Source of the DNA: Anaerolineales bacterium
GTDB lineage: Bacteria > Chloroflexota > Anaerolineae > Anaerolineales > Villigracilaceae
Length of the DNA: 32,956 bases
Direction of reading: 5' to 3'
Assembly (NCBI GenBank): GCA_016789305.1
Contig: JAEURJ010000003.1
Coordinates: 1-32,956, forward strand
Part shown: positions 25,093-32,956 of the stretch, piece after piece
Layout: the number at the start of each line of letters is the position of its first letter
How positions within the stretch are numbered: position 1 is the first letter of the stretch
Notes under the pieces: generated by a model
Told to the model about the DNA's origin: nothing
Database searches by the model: none
What the model saw: only the letters and a program-made list of their open reading frames with translations
Position numbers and translations under genes: made by a program

Positions 25093-25557
25093 TTAATTTG
25101 GCTGAACGGCATAAAGAGTAAAGGTTTCTTCTGTTACATGACCATCCTTCTGGCGGATGGCTATAAAACCGTGCAGTGAACCATCTTCTTTGAAATAGGT
25201 CAAACCATCAAACCAGATCGCATTATTGCTAATTTTGATGAGACGAAATGTCACCGATCCGTCTTTCTCTTCCCATCCTTTGAAGTCAGGGTGAAAGTGC
25301 TTCAGCTTAAGAGAAACATAGTCTTTTTCCTCCACCATGATCATGATCTCATAAAATAGAATTTGGTCATCCTTGTATAATCGAAAGACGCCGAGCATAC
25401 TACCCCCAGCAGGCGGCAGCCAAATTTCCTCTGCCATCGCCCCAAGAAATTCTCCTCGCCAATGTCCAATAAGAAGTCTGACATCTGCCAAAGTTGTTTT
25501 GGGCAGTTTAGTGTCTTTATCAAAGCTGAGTGTGTTGGGCGTAATTTGATTATTCAT
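25093..25557 (-). CDS. DUF6265-like protein
   Basis: The 154-residue protein has the pattern DVRLLIGHWRGEFLGAMAEEIW, PPAGGSMLGVFRLYKDDQILFYE, and SLKLKHFHPDFKGWEEKDGSV, characteristic of DUF6265-type lipocalin-like small proteins. There is no signal peptide. The function is unknown; the barrel-like fold is likely but inferred. It stands 66 nt after the VOC gene in the same direction. Confidence 0.8.
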   Translation of the reverse strand: MNNQITPNTLSFDKDTKLPKTTLADVRLLIGHWRGEFLGAMAEEIWLPPAGGSMLGVFRLYKDDQILFYEIMIMVEEKDYVSLKLKHFHPDFKGWEEKDGSVTFRLIKISNNAIWFDGLTYFKEDGSLHGFIAIRQKDGHVTEETFTLYAVQPN

Positions 25558-25625
25558 GACTATGACGGCTCAAAGTGTCTTTCAGTATGGTTTGCGGCTT
25601 GTTTCCATTGAAGCTTTCATAGGCT

Positions 25626-25997
25626 TCATACATGCTGATCAATAAGAATTGGATTCCCATCAGGATCAAGCACCATAAAACTTGCCGGACCTGTTGAGTT
25701 CTCGTCCACCTCGTTTATAAAACTCGCACCTTGCGCTTTCAGTTGTTTCTGTAAATCACGAATATCAGTAAAGGTATCCAACGATTGAGCGTTACTATCC
25801 CAGCCGGGGTTGAATGTCAGGGTATTCCTCTCGAACATCCCTTGGAAAAGCCCGATTACATGATCTCCATTTTTCAGAATAAGCCAGTTCTGGGATATTT
25901 CGCCCATAAAAACCTTGAATCCAAGCTTCTCGTAAAAGGCTTTTGAAGCATGAATATCTTTTACAGCCAGACTAATTGAAAATGCGCCGAGTTCCAT
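25626..25997 (-). CDS. VOC-family (glyoxalase-like) protein
   Basis: The 123-residue single-domain VOC protein reads [25 protein letters not shown] at the start and [17 protein letters not shown] at the end. The last segment has the usual D-P-D-G-N pattern, but the final metal glutamate is replaced near the end by aspartate, so enzyme activity is uncertain. AAGGAG precedes the ATG. The reaction is unknown. Confidence 0.85.
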   Translation of the reverse strand: MELGAFSISLAVKDIHASKAFYEKLGFKVFMGEISQNWLILKNGDHVIGLFQGMFERNTLTFNPGWDSNAQSLDTFTDIRDLQKQLKAQGASFINEVDENSTGPASFMVLDPDGNPILIDQHV

Positions 25998-26028
25998 TTT
26001 TTCTCCTTTTGATTAAATATGGATGCAA

Positions 26029-26790
26029 CTATGAACTTACAGGTTTCTTTTTTGCTTCTAAAATCTGAGGAAGCAGAATATCCCGCATGTAATGCCAATC
26101 CGGAACAAGCTTCAATGCCGCCATTGCGTATCGTTCTGCTTTGATAGGATCGGGGGAAACATGGTTTAAGTAAGACCAGGCAAGACTCATTAATAATTCG
26201 GGCTTGCCCCATGTGGGTTCAAGGGAAACTACGGTATTCCCTTCCAAGTTCAAATTATCCAATCCTTCTTTGTATTGCTCTATTGCCTTATCCTGACCGC
26301 CTCCGTATTCCAGTGATGTATTCCAATACAGTGAACCTAAAACCCAAAGTAGCCGCGGATTCTCAGGGGAGACCAATTCAACTTCTTGTAGCAGTGTTCT
26401 CGCACTCTGTACCAATTCCTGAACAAAAGGAACTTTCTCCCTATGTAAATACGCTAGCAATCCCCTGCAAGCTCCACCCCCAATTTTTGCTTCGGTATTT
26501 TTAAAATCAGTTAGAGTGGCGGTGTCAAATTCCTTGATTGCCATTCTGATGGATTCATCAAGTTCATGGAAATCAGCGGAGTCATTGAATCCGTTCACAG
26601 CGATTCGCCACATGGCGAATCCACGCCAATAATATATCTTTGAGGCAAGGGGTTCTATATCGCTGAAATGGACAAGGACTTTGAATTGGTTCCTGAGAGC
26701 ATTTCGGTTACCTTCGTAATCCGATTGTCTAATATCCTTCACGATTTCAAATATATGCTGTGCGACTTTGGGTGTCTCTATGTTTTTCAT
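26029..26790 (-). CDS. Alpha-helical TPR-like protein
   Basis: The 253-residue protein is entirely helical in appearance, with repeated spacing of the type ARTLLQEVELVSPENPRLLW and AERYAMAALKLVPDWHYMRDIL. It has no signal peptide and no transmembrane segment. It is 31 nt upstream of the VOC gene and probably shares its transcript. TPR-like scaffolds bind other proteins. A specific function cannot be given. Confidence 0.7.
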   Translation of the reverse strand: MKNIETPKVAQHIFEIVKDIRQSDYEGNRNALRNQFKVLVHFSDIEPLASKIYYWRGFAMWRIAVNGFNDSADFHELDESIRMAIKEFDTATLTDFKNTEAKIGGGACRGLLAYLHREKVPFVQELVQSARTLLQEVELVSPENPRLLWVLGSLYWNTSLEYGGGQDKAIEQYKEGLDNLNLEGNTVVSLEPTWGKPELLMSLAWSYLNHVSPDPIKAERYAMAALKLVPDWHYMRDILLPQILEAKKKPVSS

Positions 26791-26852
26791 ATTTTGTTTA
26801 TTTTCTTGCGAAAAATAATGGTGCTACTGGAGTGTTAAACCACCTAGGTATG

Positions 26853-27473
26853 TCAAGGCAGGTGGACAATGGTTGGCTTATGAAGCAAGCTACTTTCATC
26901 TCCGATAATGAACCAGCCGGGGGAGAAGCCAACGGGGTGTTCTATAGTTAATACTACGTCATGGGCTTCACGAGGCAGGTCGAATACCTGAAATGTTGTG
27001 ATGACCTGCCCTACCTCTATCGTTGAGGTAAGAGGTGGGATTGCACCTTGTTGGGCTTCCAAGGCAGATTGTCCTACAGCAGATAAATCGTATTGATTTC
27101 CATTCTCATCAAATAAATGAATCGCAACACTGCCAGCCCTTTGACTCCTGCCGCGTGCCTGATTGGATAATTCAAGCTTTATTACATAAAAAACGCCATC
27201 AGGTTTGACCTTGTTCAGCTCGTCCAGCAATTTCACATCCTCAATTGCCAGGCACCAGTCATCGAAGCAACGCGTTTCTTTCATTGCCACCACCCGCTGC
27301 GGCGATGTCAACGATACTGCAATTAGGATGAAGAAATAAATCGCAAGTCCCAGCCCGTAGTAAAGGAGCAAACGTCTCGTTTGAACGAAACGTTTACGAA
27401 TCAAATTGATCAGGGTTACGAGGAAAATTATTGCTGTGACAAGGACGATCAGTAAAAATAATAAATCAAACAT
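26853..27473 (-). CDS. Membrane protein with DUF4352-like extracellular domain
   Basis: The 206-residue protein starts at the ATG at 27473, which overlaps the previous stop by 8 nt. A longer start at 27512 (TTG) is also open. Two helices lie at about 3-23 and 36-54, followed by a beta-rich domain (FYVIKLELSNQARGR ... VFDLPREAHDVVLTIEHP). This resembles DUF4352/immunoglobulin-like domains that sit outside the membrane. No enzyme motif is seen. It is coupled to the membrane gene at 27466, so the two products likely act together. Confidence 0.7.
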   Translation of the reverse strand: MFDLLFLLIVLVTAIIFLVTLINLIRKRFVQTRRLLLYYGLGLAIYFFILIAVSLTSPQRVVAMKETRCFDDWCLAIEDVKLLDELNKVKPDGVFYVIKLELSNQARGRSQRAGSVAIHLFDENGNQYDLSAVGQSALEAQQGAIPPLTSTIEVGQVITTFQVFDLPREAHDVVLTIEHPVGFSPGWFIIGDESSLLHKPTIVHLP

Positions 27474-27789
27474 GGGATTTATAACCAGGGCGGAAAAACT
27501 TGTTAATTCCAAAACGAATCAGCCAGCCCGCATATGCGCCAATGAAAGCGACAACTAGCACAATCACCGTTTCATAATTACCCGAAAAGATAATCCTGTA
27601 AAACGGAATCCATATACTGACAACTAAAGCTAGCAGCCACGGGCGCTGGTATCCAATCAATACCAGTAAGCCACAGGCGAGAAAAATGCCAAAAACAAGA
27701 ATACCTGTGTCATCCCAGGCAGGTCTGGTTTCAACAAACAATGAAAACAAACCAATGGCTGCTGCAATTCCAATTAATATTTTTTGCAT
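27466..27789 (-). CDS. Small membrane protein with about four helices
   Basis: The 107-residue protein has helices near 4-20, 29-45, 50-68 and 72-92, then a basic end KFFRPGYKSHV. Its stop overlaps the start of the DUF4352-like gene. No family was recognised. Confidence 0.68.
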   Translation of the reverse strand: MQKILIGIAAAIGLFSLFVETRPAWDDTGILVFGIFLACGLLVLIGYQRPWLLALVVSIWIPFYRIIFSGNYETVIVLVVAFIGAYAGWLIRFGINKFFRPGYKSHV

Positions 27790-27917
27790 CTAAGTGATCC
27801 TTTCATTTTTGAATGATGGTGTATGTAACGGGTATGCTTTGAATATTGCTAGCTCCCATTATGCCAATCGAACGGACTGCATAATTTCTCTTTAACTTGC
27901 ACAATGACTCATCAGGG

Positions 27918-28610
27918 TTAACTAAGCTTAAGAAGCTTGACACCCACAATAAAAATCCATACTGTAGTCAGCAGTGATGCGATAATAATTGCTCCACTTA
28001 GGGCGCTATTCACGAATGGACCGAAAACTGCAACAATCCCAAGAATCCCTGTTGCTATTCCAGTATAGGCAGCAGCCTGATCAAACATTTCCTTTCGCAT
28101 CACAAACCCAGCGATTAAAATTCCAAGGGAAAGCGTGAATGTATTGTAGAAAAACAACAGATTGGAATCCACGATTGAAGCTGGATACGTTGCCGCTGTA
28201 AGAAAAAGCATCCTTTGAATTTCATCTTTTGCTTCTGCATAATCTTCGCTAAGAGAAATTAAAGAAGCATAATTTGTCCAGGTAAGTGCCAAGTCAAGAA
28301 GAATAAACAGCCCAATAAATGTTATTGCAAACAGCATTGCAACTTTATTGTTTCTCTTAAGTAGGTTGAATAGTGATAAGACTATGGGGATAAGAAGAAT
28401 GTCAGTCAGAACGGAAAGAAGTAGTATTGTCCGCCAACTTTGTGTATGACTTGCCATATTTACAAGCCATGCTTCGGCGCCGCTCGGTTTTCCAATGGGC
28501 ACATATACTATTATTATAAAGATATAGGCAATACTAAAGAGGAGCGCCGCAACGCCGCCCGTCCGAAAAAGCCATTTTTCATCCTGCTCAGCTGTAAGTG
28601 TTTTTTTCAT
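27918..28610 (-). CDS. DUF4386-like six-helix membrane protein
   Basis: The 230-residue protein has six hydrophobic helices: about 17-37, 58-78, 90-112, 145-165, 180-200 and 206-226. Arginine/tryptophan and Asn-Tyr pairs typical of the DUF4386 family lie near the start (LFRTGGVAALLFSIAYI) and middle (ALTWTNYASL). There is no catalytic motif. It may be a transporter-like or sensory membrane protein. AGGA lies about 11 nt before the ATG. It follows the terminator of the LuxR gene, so it is probably transcribed on its own. Confidence 0.72.
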   Translation of the reverse strand: MKKTLTAEQDEKWLFRTGGVAALLFSIAYIFIIIVYVPIGKPSGAEAWLVNMASHTQSWRTILLLSVLTDILLIPIVLSLFNLLKRNNKVAMLFAITFIGLFILLDLALTWTNYASLISLSEDYAEAKDEIQRMLFLTAATYPASIVDSNLLFFYNTFTLSLGILIAGFVMRKEMFDQAAAYTGIATGILGIVAVFGPFVNSALSGAIIIASLLTTVWIFIVGVKLLKLS

Positions 28611-28850
28611 GTTTATTATATTTCCTGTCAGGTTTAAGGTTGAATTTCATGGATGAATGGGGAAAACATTCTTCTACCCATGTAAAAAGCACTAATAATG
28701 ACAAGATGGAAATATATCGCGACATGTAAGCGAATTGCCCCCCCAAAATTAGGGGTTGTTGAATCGTGTGCATGATGACGGAGTATTGTGTTTTTTTAGG
28801 AGATAATGCGATTCTTCACGAAATACCCCCAAAAATTATGTGTTTTGATG
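28611..28850. other. Intergenic stretch with no gene
   Basis: Between the membrane gene and the LuxR terminator I see no coding pattern, and the plus-strand open frame at 28806 lacks homology signs. A CCCCTAATTTTGGGG-type imperfect palindrome around 28740-28756 is the only structure noticed. It probably contains the promoter of the membrane gene. Confidence 0.5.
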
Positions 28851-28888
28851 AAAAAGGGGTTTCCAATTCTCAGTTGTTATCAAACCCC
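28851..28888 (-). terminator. Rho-independent terminator after the LuxR gene
   Basis: On the minus strand GGGGTTT (28882-28888) pairs with AAACCCC (28856-28862) and is followed by TTTTT at 28855-28851. It starts about 25 nt after the stop codon of the regulator. Confidence 0.82.
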
Positions 28889-28912
28889 AAGCCTGGAAGC
28901 ACTCTTTGGAGA

Positions 28913-31648
28913 TTATGAAAGGACTCCTAAATTGCGGGCAATTGCCACTGCTTCCAGCCCACTGTGTACGTTCAGTTTTCTAAAAATATTCTTGACATGC
29001 CAACGCACGGTACTTATTGCAATCACCAATTTATCCGCGATTAATTCATAAGCGATGCCATTCGCCATCATGGAAAGGATTTCCAACTCCCTTTCGCTTA
29101 ATGGGTCAATTAGTGGTTGATTGGGACTCATAGGTACCTGGACATCCATCTTCTCTGTATCTGGTGCAAGAGGTGAGTTTAGCAGCTCGCCAATATAATC
29201 CTCAAGATGTGGGTTTAGCTTCTGCTGCTGGCAGCTTTGTAGCGCTTTCTTCAGCAAAATTCGAATCCCCTTTCCTTCATCAAGAAATAGCCTTGAATAC
29301 TTTTCGGGTTGGGCTAGTTCAATCGCGCGTAATAGGTACTTTAAAGCATCGGTTGTCGATTTCTCTTGACCATTAACTAAAGCAGTCAAGATTAATATTT
29401 CGATCACCTTGCCAGTTCGCCCACCTGATTCGGCAGCAGAAAGCAGATTGTTCAGAAGGGATCTCGCCTCATCCGACCTTCCATCGCATATAAGAACACG
29501 GGTTTTTGTAATCAAGAAGAATTCACGATAATAGGGCGGCATGGATTCGATTTGGAATTTTGGATTGGTAATCCAATATCTTGCCTTTTCCACTTCTCCT
29601 TGTGCGGACCAGACCCTCAGTGCCCACGAATGAACCAGGATATTTTCCACGCATGTTGGGCTATTTATAAAAAGTTTCTCGGCCCTTTGAATAGTTTCAA
29701 AAGCGTCATCATAATTTTCCATTGAATATTCCAAATGGATCTTGGCTAGATAAGCCTCAGTGAGGAACATGAAATCGCCTCCCGCTTTCGCCAAGGTCAA
29801 ACCTTCATTGATACAATTCTCCGCATTGATAAAATCATTCCACTCCCGATAAATATTTCCCTTTCCAATCAAGTCTACTCCGCAAAGAACTGGCTTTTCC
29901 TGAATTTGTCCATATTGGGATGCCTGATCAAGAATGGCAAACGCTTCATTAAGTTTTCCCCGAAGATAATAGCTCATCGCCGATTGAAAGGAAGAATCCA
30001 GATAGGCAGAAACATAACCGGATAATTTGTTTGCTTCGGATGCAATCCTCAAATTGATCTGTGATGCGCTCAAATCGTGAGTTGCCAGTTGTGCGCGCCC
30101 AAGAAGTGAATAGGCAATTCCGAGCAGGCGAGAGTTATTAGTCGGAATCTTCCTAATAATATCCATGCCGCATTGAAAGGTATTCTCGGCATTCCCCATA
30201 AAATAATCGTAAAACATATTGACCAAGCCGAGGGAAACTTCCACACCTTGAGGAGAAAGCATCCATTCATCTGTGCTACTCAAATCCATATCCGAGTAAA
30301 CCTCGGACAGAGACAAGCCAGGAGTGTTGAAATATTCCCGTGCACGTCGAATGTACTCTCCCATTTCCATAAATCTTGCTGTAAAGCCGCTTACCCACGC
30401 AAATGAAAAAAACAGATATGGGCGAGTCAAAAGGATCTCTTCTGGTAATCGAGATAGCCAACTCTTCATCGTATTTACATCACTTCTATTCCATAAAGAT
30501 TGAGCTGTGTGGGATACCAGATCACCCGCAAGTTTGAAATCTTTTACATCCAGGGCATATTGAACCGCCTCCTCCAGCAGATCGTTTTCCTCACACCATG
30601 AAACAGCTCGTTTATAGAAACTCGTGAGCCGTTGAGGATCAAAATCTGTCAATCGATTCTGTAAAAAATCCCGAAAGAGGGAATGATAGCGAAACCATTG
30701 TTCGTTTTCATCCAAACGGATCAAAAAGAGATGATTTTGTTCAAGCCATTTGATCACTTCGGCGCTATCCGTTCGGCCGGTCACCGAATCGCATAATGTG
30801 GGGTCTAATCTATAGAGAATCGAGGTAATGAGAAGGAATTCCTTGATCTTCTCGGGCAGCGTATTAAACACTTGCTTAGCCAGAAAACTATCAACATGAA
30901 AATGGGTCCCTGAAAAGAATTTTGTGAACTGTTTGATCTGCTCAGGAGTCTTTCCTTGAAAAGACAGGGCGGCTAATTGAAGCCCGGCTATCCATCCCTC
31001 TGTTTTAAGTGTAAGTTGAGAGACATCGCTTCGCGATAATTCCGCGCCGATCGTTGTTCTAAGATATTCTTCCGTTTCTGCCTCTGTAAACTGTAGGTCA
31101 GAGAGAGTAACTTCCAGCAATTGTCCTTTGATACGATATTGTTCTATGGGCAAAGCTGGCTGATGGCGGCTGGAAATAACCAGATGAAGTTTTTGTGGTA
31201 AGTACTCCATAAAATAGCTGACTGATTCAAGGGTTGTCTCAGATTGGATGTAGTGGAAATCATCAAGAATTAGGATCGTGTCGGACGTTAAATTCGCTGC
31301 AAGAATATGGATCAAGTCATCCAAATCCACTTGCGATGAACGAAGAGCAGTAGATAACCAATCCTCAAAATCGAATTTAATAAGTCGACCCAGACTGACA
31401 ATTACATAACTCCAAAACCTAGCAGGATCATCATCCTTGACACCCAAAGATACCCAGGCAACGATTGATTTCCTTTCACATTCCTTAATCCAGTTGATAA
31501 GACTGCAGGTCTTTCCAGACCCTGCAGGGGCGGTGACCATCGTAATCTTGTGACTCGGAATCTGCTCAAATTTAGACATTAAGCGCGATCGAAGAATCAA
31601 CTTGGTCGATACTAAAGGAATATTGATTTTGGTTTCAAGAATTTTCAT
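28913..31648 (-). CDS. LuxR-family transcriptional regulator of LAL/MalT type
   Basis: The 911-residue protein starts at the ATG at 31648. The N-terminal P-loop ATPase domain has Walker A near residue 45 (APAGSGKTCSLINW) and Walker B near 125 (TILILDDFHYI), plus the STAND-type arm that follows. The middle contains many helical repeats of MalT type (about 350-800). The C-terminal LuxR helix-turn-helix is ERELEILSMMANG ... ELIADKLVIAISTVRWHVKNIF. Such proteins switch on target genes when an inducer and ATP drive their assembly. The inducer and targets are unknown. It is transcribed towards the accessory genes but ends at its own terminator. Confidence 0.92.
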   Translation of the reverse strand: MKILETKINIPLVSTKLILRSRLMSKFEQIPSHKITMVTAPAGSGKTCSLINWIKECERKSIVAWVSLGVKDDDPARFWSYVIVSLGRLIKFDFEDWLSTALRSSQVDLDDLIHILAANLTSDTILILDDFHYIQSETTLESVSYFMEYLPQKLHLVISSRHQPALPIEQYRIKGQLLEVTLSDLQFTEAETEEYLRTTIGAELSRSDVSQLTLKTEGWIAGLQLAALSFQGKTPEQIKQFTKFFSGTHFHVDSFLAKQVFNTLPEKIKEFLLITSILYRLDPTLCDSVTGRTDSAEVIKWLEQNHLFLIRLDENEQWFRYHSLFRDFLQNRLTDFDPQRLTSFYKRAVSWCEENDLLEEAVQYALDVKDFKLAGDLVSHTAQSLWNRSDVNTMKSWLSRLPEEILLTRPYLFFSFAWVSGFTARFMEMGEYIRRAREYFNTPGLSLSEVYSDMDLSSTDEWMLSPQGVEVSLGLVNMFYDYFMGNAENTFQCGMDIIRKIPTNNSRLLGIAYSLLGRAQLATHDLSASQINLRIASEANKLSGYVSAYLDSSFQSAMSYYLRGKLNEAFAILDQASQYGQIQEKPVLCGVDLIGKGNIYREWNDFINAENCINEGLTLAKAGGDFMFLTEAYLAKIHLEYSMENYDDAFETIQRAEKLFINSPTCVENILVHSWALRVWSAQGEVEKARYWITNPKFQIESMPPYYREFFLITKTRVLICDGRSDEARSLLNNLLSAAESGGRTGKVIEILILTALVNGQEKSTTDALKYLLRAIELAQPEKYSRLFLDEGKGIRILLKKALQSCQQQKLNPHLEDYIGELLNSPLAPDTEKMDVQVPMSPNQPLIDPLSERELEILSMMANGIAYELIADKLVIAISTVRWHVKNIFRKLNVHSGLEAVAIARNLGVLS

Positions 31649-31654
31649 AAACAA

Positions 31655-32043
31655 GACACTCTGAATGGGACTATTTTACTTTGATTCATTTATACTCTCA
31701 CTAACTTTGTCGCCTGTTGTGCCCTTCCTTGGAAAAGGAGACCGGCATTGACATAAGCAAAGAACGATGTGTATTGCCTTTATTCCACTGGGCAACCCTG
31801 CCGAGAATTGGGTGCTAACTTGGTAATCTGACAATTAATCCTGCAAACGATCAGTTACCCCGCTGAAAACCGTGAATCCAACAAGGATTATTCATTGCTA
31901 GATTAGAGTATCAGTCAGATAGGTAGAGGGTTTATGGCTGTGGTAATGGCTGATTTCTTAGCGACCCTTCGACAGTACCCTTTTTGTATTTTGAGTATAT
32001 TTGAGCTGGCAAGTTCAATATCTCTAAAGCATCAAAGGTAAAA
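31655..32043. promoter_or_regulatory. Divergent intergenic region with possible promoters
   Basis: It separates the minus-strand LuxR gene from the plus-strand recombinase, so promoters for both must lie here. TTGACA at 31748-31753 with TGTATT 16 nt on is a weak plus-strand candidate. A TATAAAT word on the minus strand near 31690 may serve the LuxR gene. Only the small open frame described separately is otherwise noted. Confidence 0.35.
31934..32041 (+). CDS. Possible 35-residue leader ORF before the recombinase
   Basis: The frame runs from ATG at 31934 to TAA at 32039-32041, with GAGGG 3 nt upstream. It encodes MAVVMADFLATLRQYPFCIL... and ends two nt before the recombinase GTG, covering that gene's ribosome-binding site. 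Translation of this frame could thus affect the start of the recombinase. It may equally be a chance frame. Confidence 0.3.
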   Translation: MAVVMADFLATLRQYPFCILSIFELASSISLKHQR

Positions 32044-32956
32044 GTGATTCGAAGAGCAGCGATCTACATCCGTACTTCTTCTGATACGCAGGGCGAAAAA
32101 TCCAGTCCAATTGAGCAAGAGGCAGATTGCCAGCGTCTGGCATTGGGCAAGGGATTACAAGTGGTTCGTATTTATCGGGATATAGAAAAATATCGTGTTC
32201 GCACGAAATTAGTCGAACCCTCCGGCAGTCGTTCAGATCGCCCCGGTTTGTTAGCCATGCTCAAAGACGCCGCAAGAGATGAATTCGATATCATTCTCGC
32301 CTGGCGTGAAGACAGACTATATCGTGGAATACGAGCGATGTTGATGGTATTGGAAATCGTCCAAGACTATAAGATCGAAATCCTGTTGGCAAAAGAAAAC
32401 TTCGATCCCAAGATCGCTCCCGTTCGTGCTTGGGTAGCCCAAATGGAATTGGAGGGGATGAAAGAACGAATGACAATGGGAGTGATTGCGCGGCTGAAAG
32501 CCGGCAAGGCGAATACCGGGCAGGATCGCTATGGCTATATTCGCATTGGTGAAACCGTCCACATCCAGAAAAAAGAAGCGAGGTGGGTTCGGAACATCTT
32601 CAAATGGTACATTCAAAAAACACCCCTTATGCAAATTCGAAAACGCCTGATCGCTGCGAATGCTCCACAAAAGGGGAGCAGTATTCCCCGACACATCCGA
32701 TGGTCCCGGTCTAGTATTCAGGCTATACTCAAATCTGCCAAAGAATATGCCTATGGGTTCAAAACCTATTCCCGTGCAGGGCAGACCTTCCATATCCCTG
32801 TTGCACCTATCATTGATATATCCACCTATGAATTGTTTATAAAGATGCGAGAAGAAAACAAAACCCACCCAAAACACCGCAGGCAAAATGATTACCTGCT
32901 ATCCGGACATCTGAAATGTACCTGCAATCTGACCTGGCGAGCACGCACAGCAGCTC
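32044..32956 (+). CDS. Large serine recombinase (C-terminus outside window)
   Basis: The GTG at 32044 is chosen because AAAGG lies 5 nt upstream and the in-frame stop before it is at 32002. The 304 visible residues begin with the resolvase-type catalytic domain, AAIYIRTSSDTQGEKSSPIEQ, whose serine in RTSS is the nucleophile. LAWREDRLYRGIRAM supplies conserved arginines, then MELEGMKERM forms the long E helix. The Recombinase domain follows (about 160-260, RYGYIRIGETVHIQKKEARWV). The zinc-ribbon begins at LLSGHLKCTCNLTW just before the window ends. Such enzymes integrate and excise phage and integrative elements. It is on the plus strand, opposite to its neighbours. Confidence 0.93.
   Translation, partial: MIRRAAIYIRTSSDTQGEKSSPIEQEADCQRLALGKGLQVVRIYRDIEKYRVRTKLVEPSGSRSDRPGLLAMLKDAARDEFDIILAWREDRLYRGIRAMLMVLEIVQDYKIEILLAKENFDPKIAPVRAWVAQMELEGMKERMTMGVIARLKAGKANTGQDRYGYIRIGETVHIQKKEARWVRNIFKWYIQKTPLMQIRKRLIAANAPQKGSSIPRHIRWSRSSIQAILKSAKEYAYGFKTYSRAGQTFHIPVAPIIDISTYELFIKMREENKTHPKHRRQNDYLLSGHLKCTCNLTWRARTAA

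Noticed and set aside
17053..28610. Intact integron cassette array
   Set aside because: No complete attC site (RYYYAAC ... GTTRRRY with palindromic core) was found between the genes, gaps are often under 70 bp, and no integrase of the IntI type is present. Only one half site was noted.
28806..29051. Plus-strand open frame in the LuxR terminator region
   Set aside because: It spans the terminator and the 3' end of the LuxR gene on the other strand and has no coding character.
32317..32886. Long open frame on the minus strand
   Set aside because: It lies opposite the serine recombinase, whose catalytic and Recombinase motifs are clear, and shows no motif of its own.
1..32956. CRISPR array, tRNA or rRNA genes
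   Set aside because: No regularly spaced short repeats and no cloverleaf or rRNA-like stretches were recognised by eye on either strand. A covariance search was not possible.

Overview
The window reads like chromosomal DNA of a Chloroflexota bacterium, most likely an Anaerolineae-type lineage. This rests on family content: surface proteins with Thr/Pro-rich linkers, a CAP-LysM protein, arrays of ECF sigma/anti-sigma pairs with large ectodomains, a MalT-like LuxR regulator, and moderate GC. It is inference, not a sequence match. Almost every gene lies on the minus strand. The exceptions are two partial large serine recombinases on the plus strand, one at each edge: a C-terminal tail at 1-204 and an N-terminal two-thirds from 32044 to the window end. 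No rRNA, tRNA, CRISPR array or insertion sequence was recognised.

Region A (about 1.0-16.7 kb) is a regulatory array. Five ECF sigma genes are each followed by a membrane-anchored anti-sigma-like gene whose start overlaps the sigma stop by 4-11 nt. Four of the anti-sigma proteins are paralogues: short cytoplasmic part, one transmembrane helix, a GYIPGxGxVD motif, Ig-like ectodomain and a terminal W-x-x-x-W-x-P motif. The one at 3656-5917 carries an extra TolB-like beta-propeller after that terminal motif. The fifth (15134-16105) is a different, DUF4367-like type. Interspersed are a free-standing propeller protein, lipoproteins, a CAP-LysM surface protein and a small membrane protein, which are plausible outputs of the array. 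Signs of duplication and decay are present: a propeller remnant at 470-800, a duplicated 5' end of a sigma gene at 16815-16912, and an identical 29-bp promoter block in front of two different genes.

Region B (about 17.0-28.6 kb) is a run of mostly small, unrelated accessory genes in one orientation: small membrane proteins, a nucleotidyltransferase, lipoproteins, a cupin, a tandem GNAT acetyltransferase, an alpha/beta hydrolase, a RibD/DHFR-like reductase, a CPBP-family protease, two VOC proteins, a DUF6265-like protein, a TPR-like protein and a chagasin-like repeat lipoprotein. An attC-like half site lies at its boundary with region A, but no full attC was found. Region C (28.9-32.96 kb) holds a 911-residue LAL/MalT-type regulator with its own terminator, then the plus-strand recombinase.

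Five genes are each broken by a single-base length change, in or near short homopolymers. In every case correcting one base gives a clean full-length protein. Uncorrected sequencing error is the simplest explanation, but real decay or, for the nine-C tract, phase variation cannot be excluded from sequence alone.
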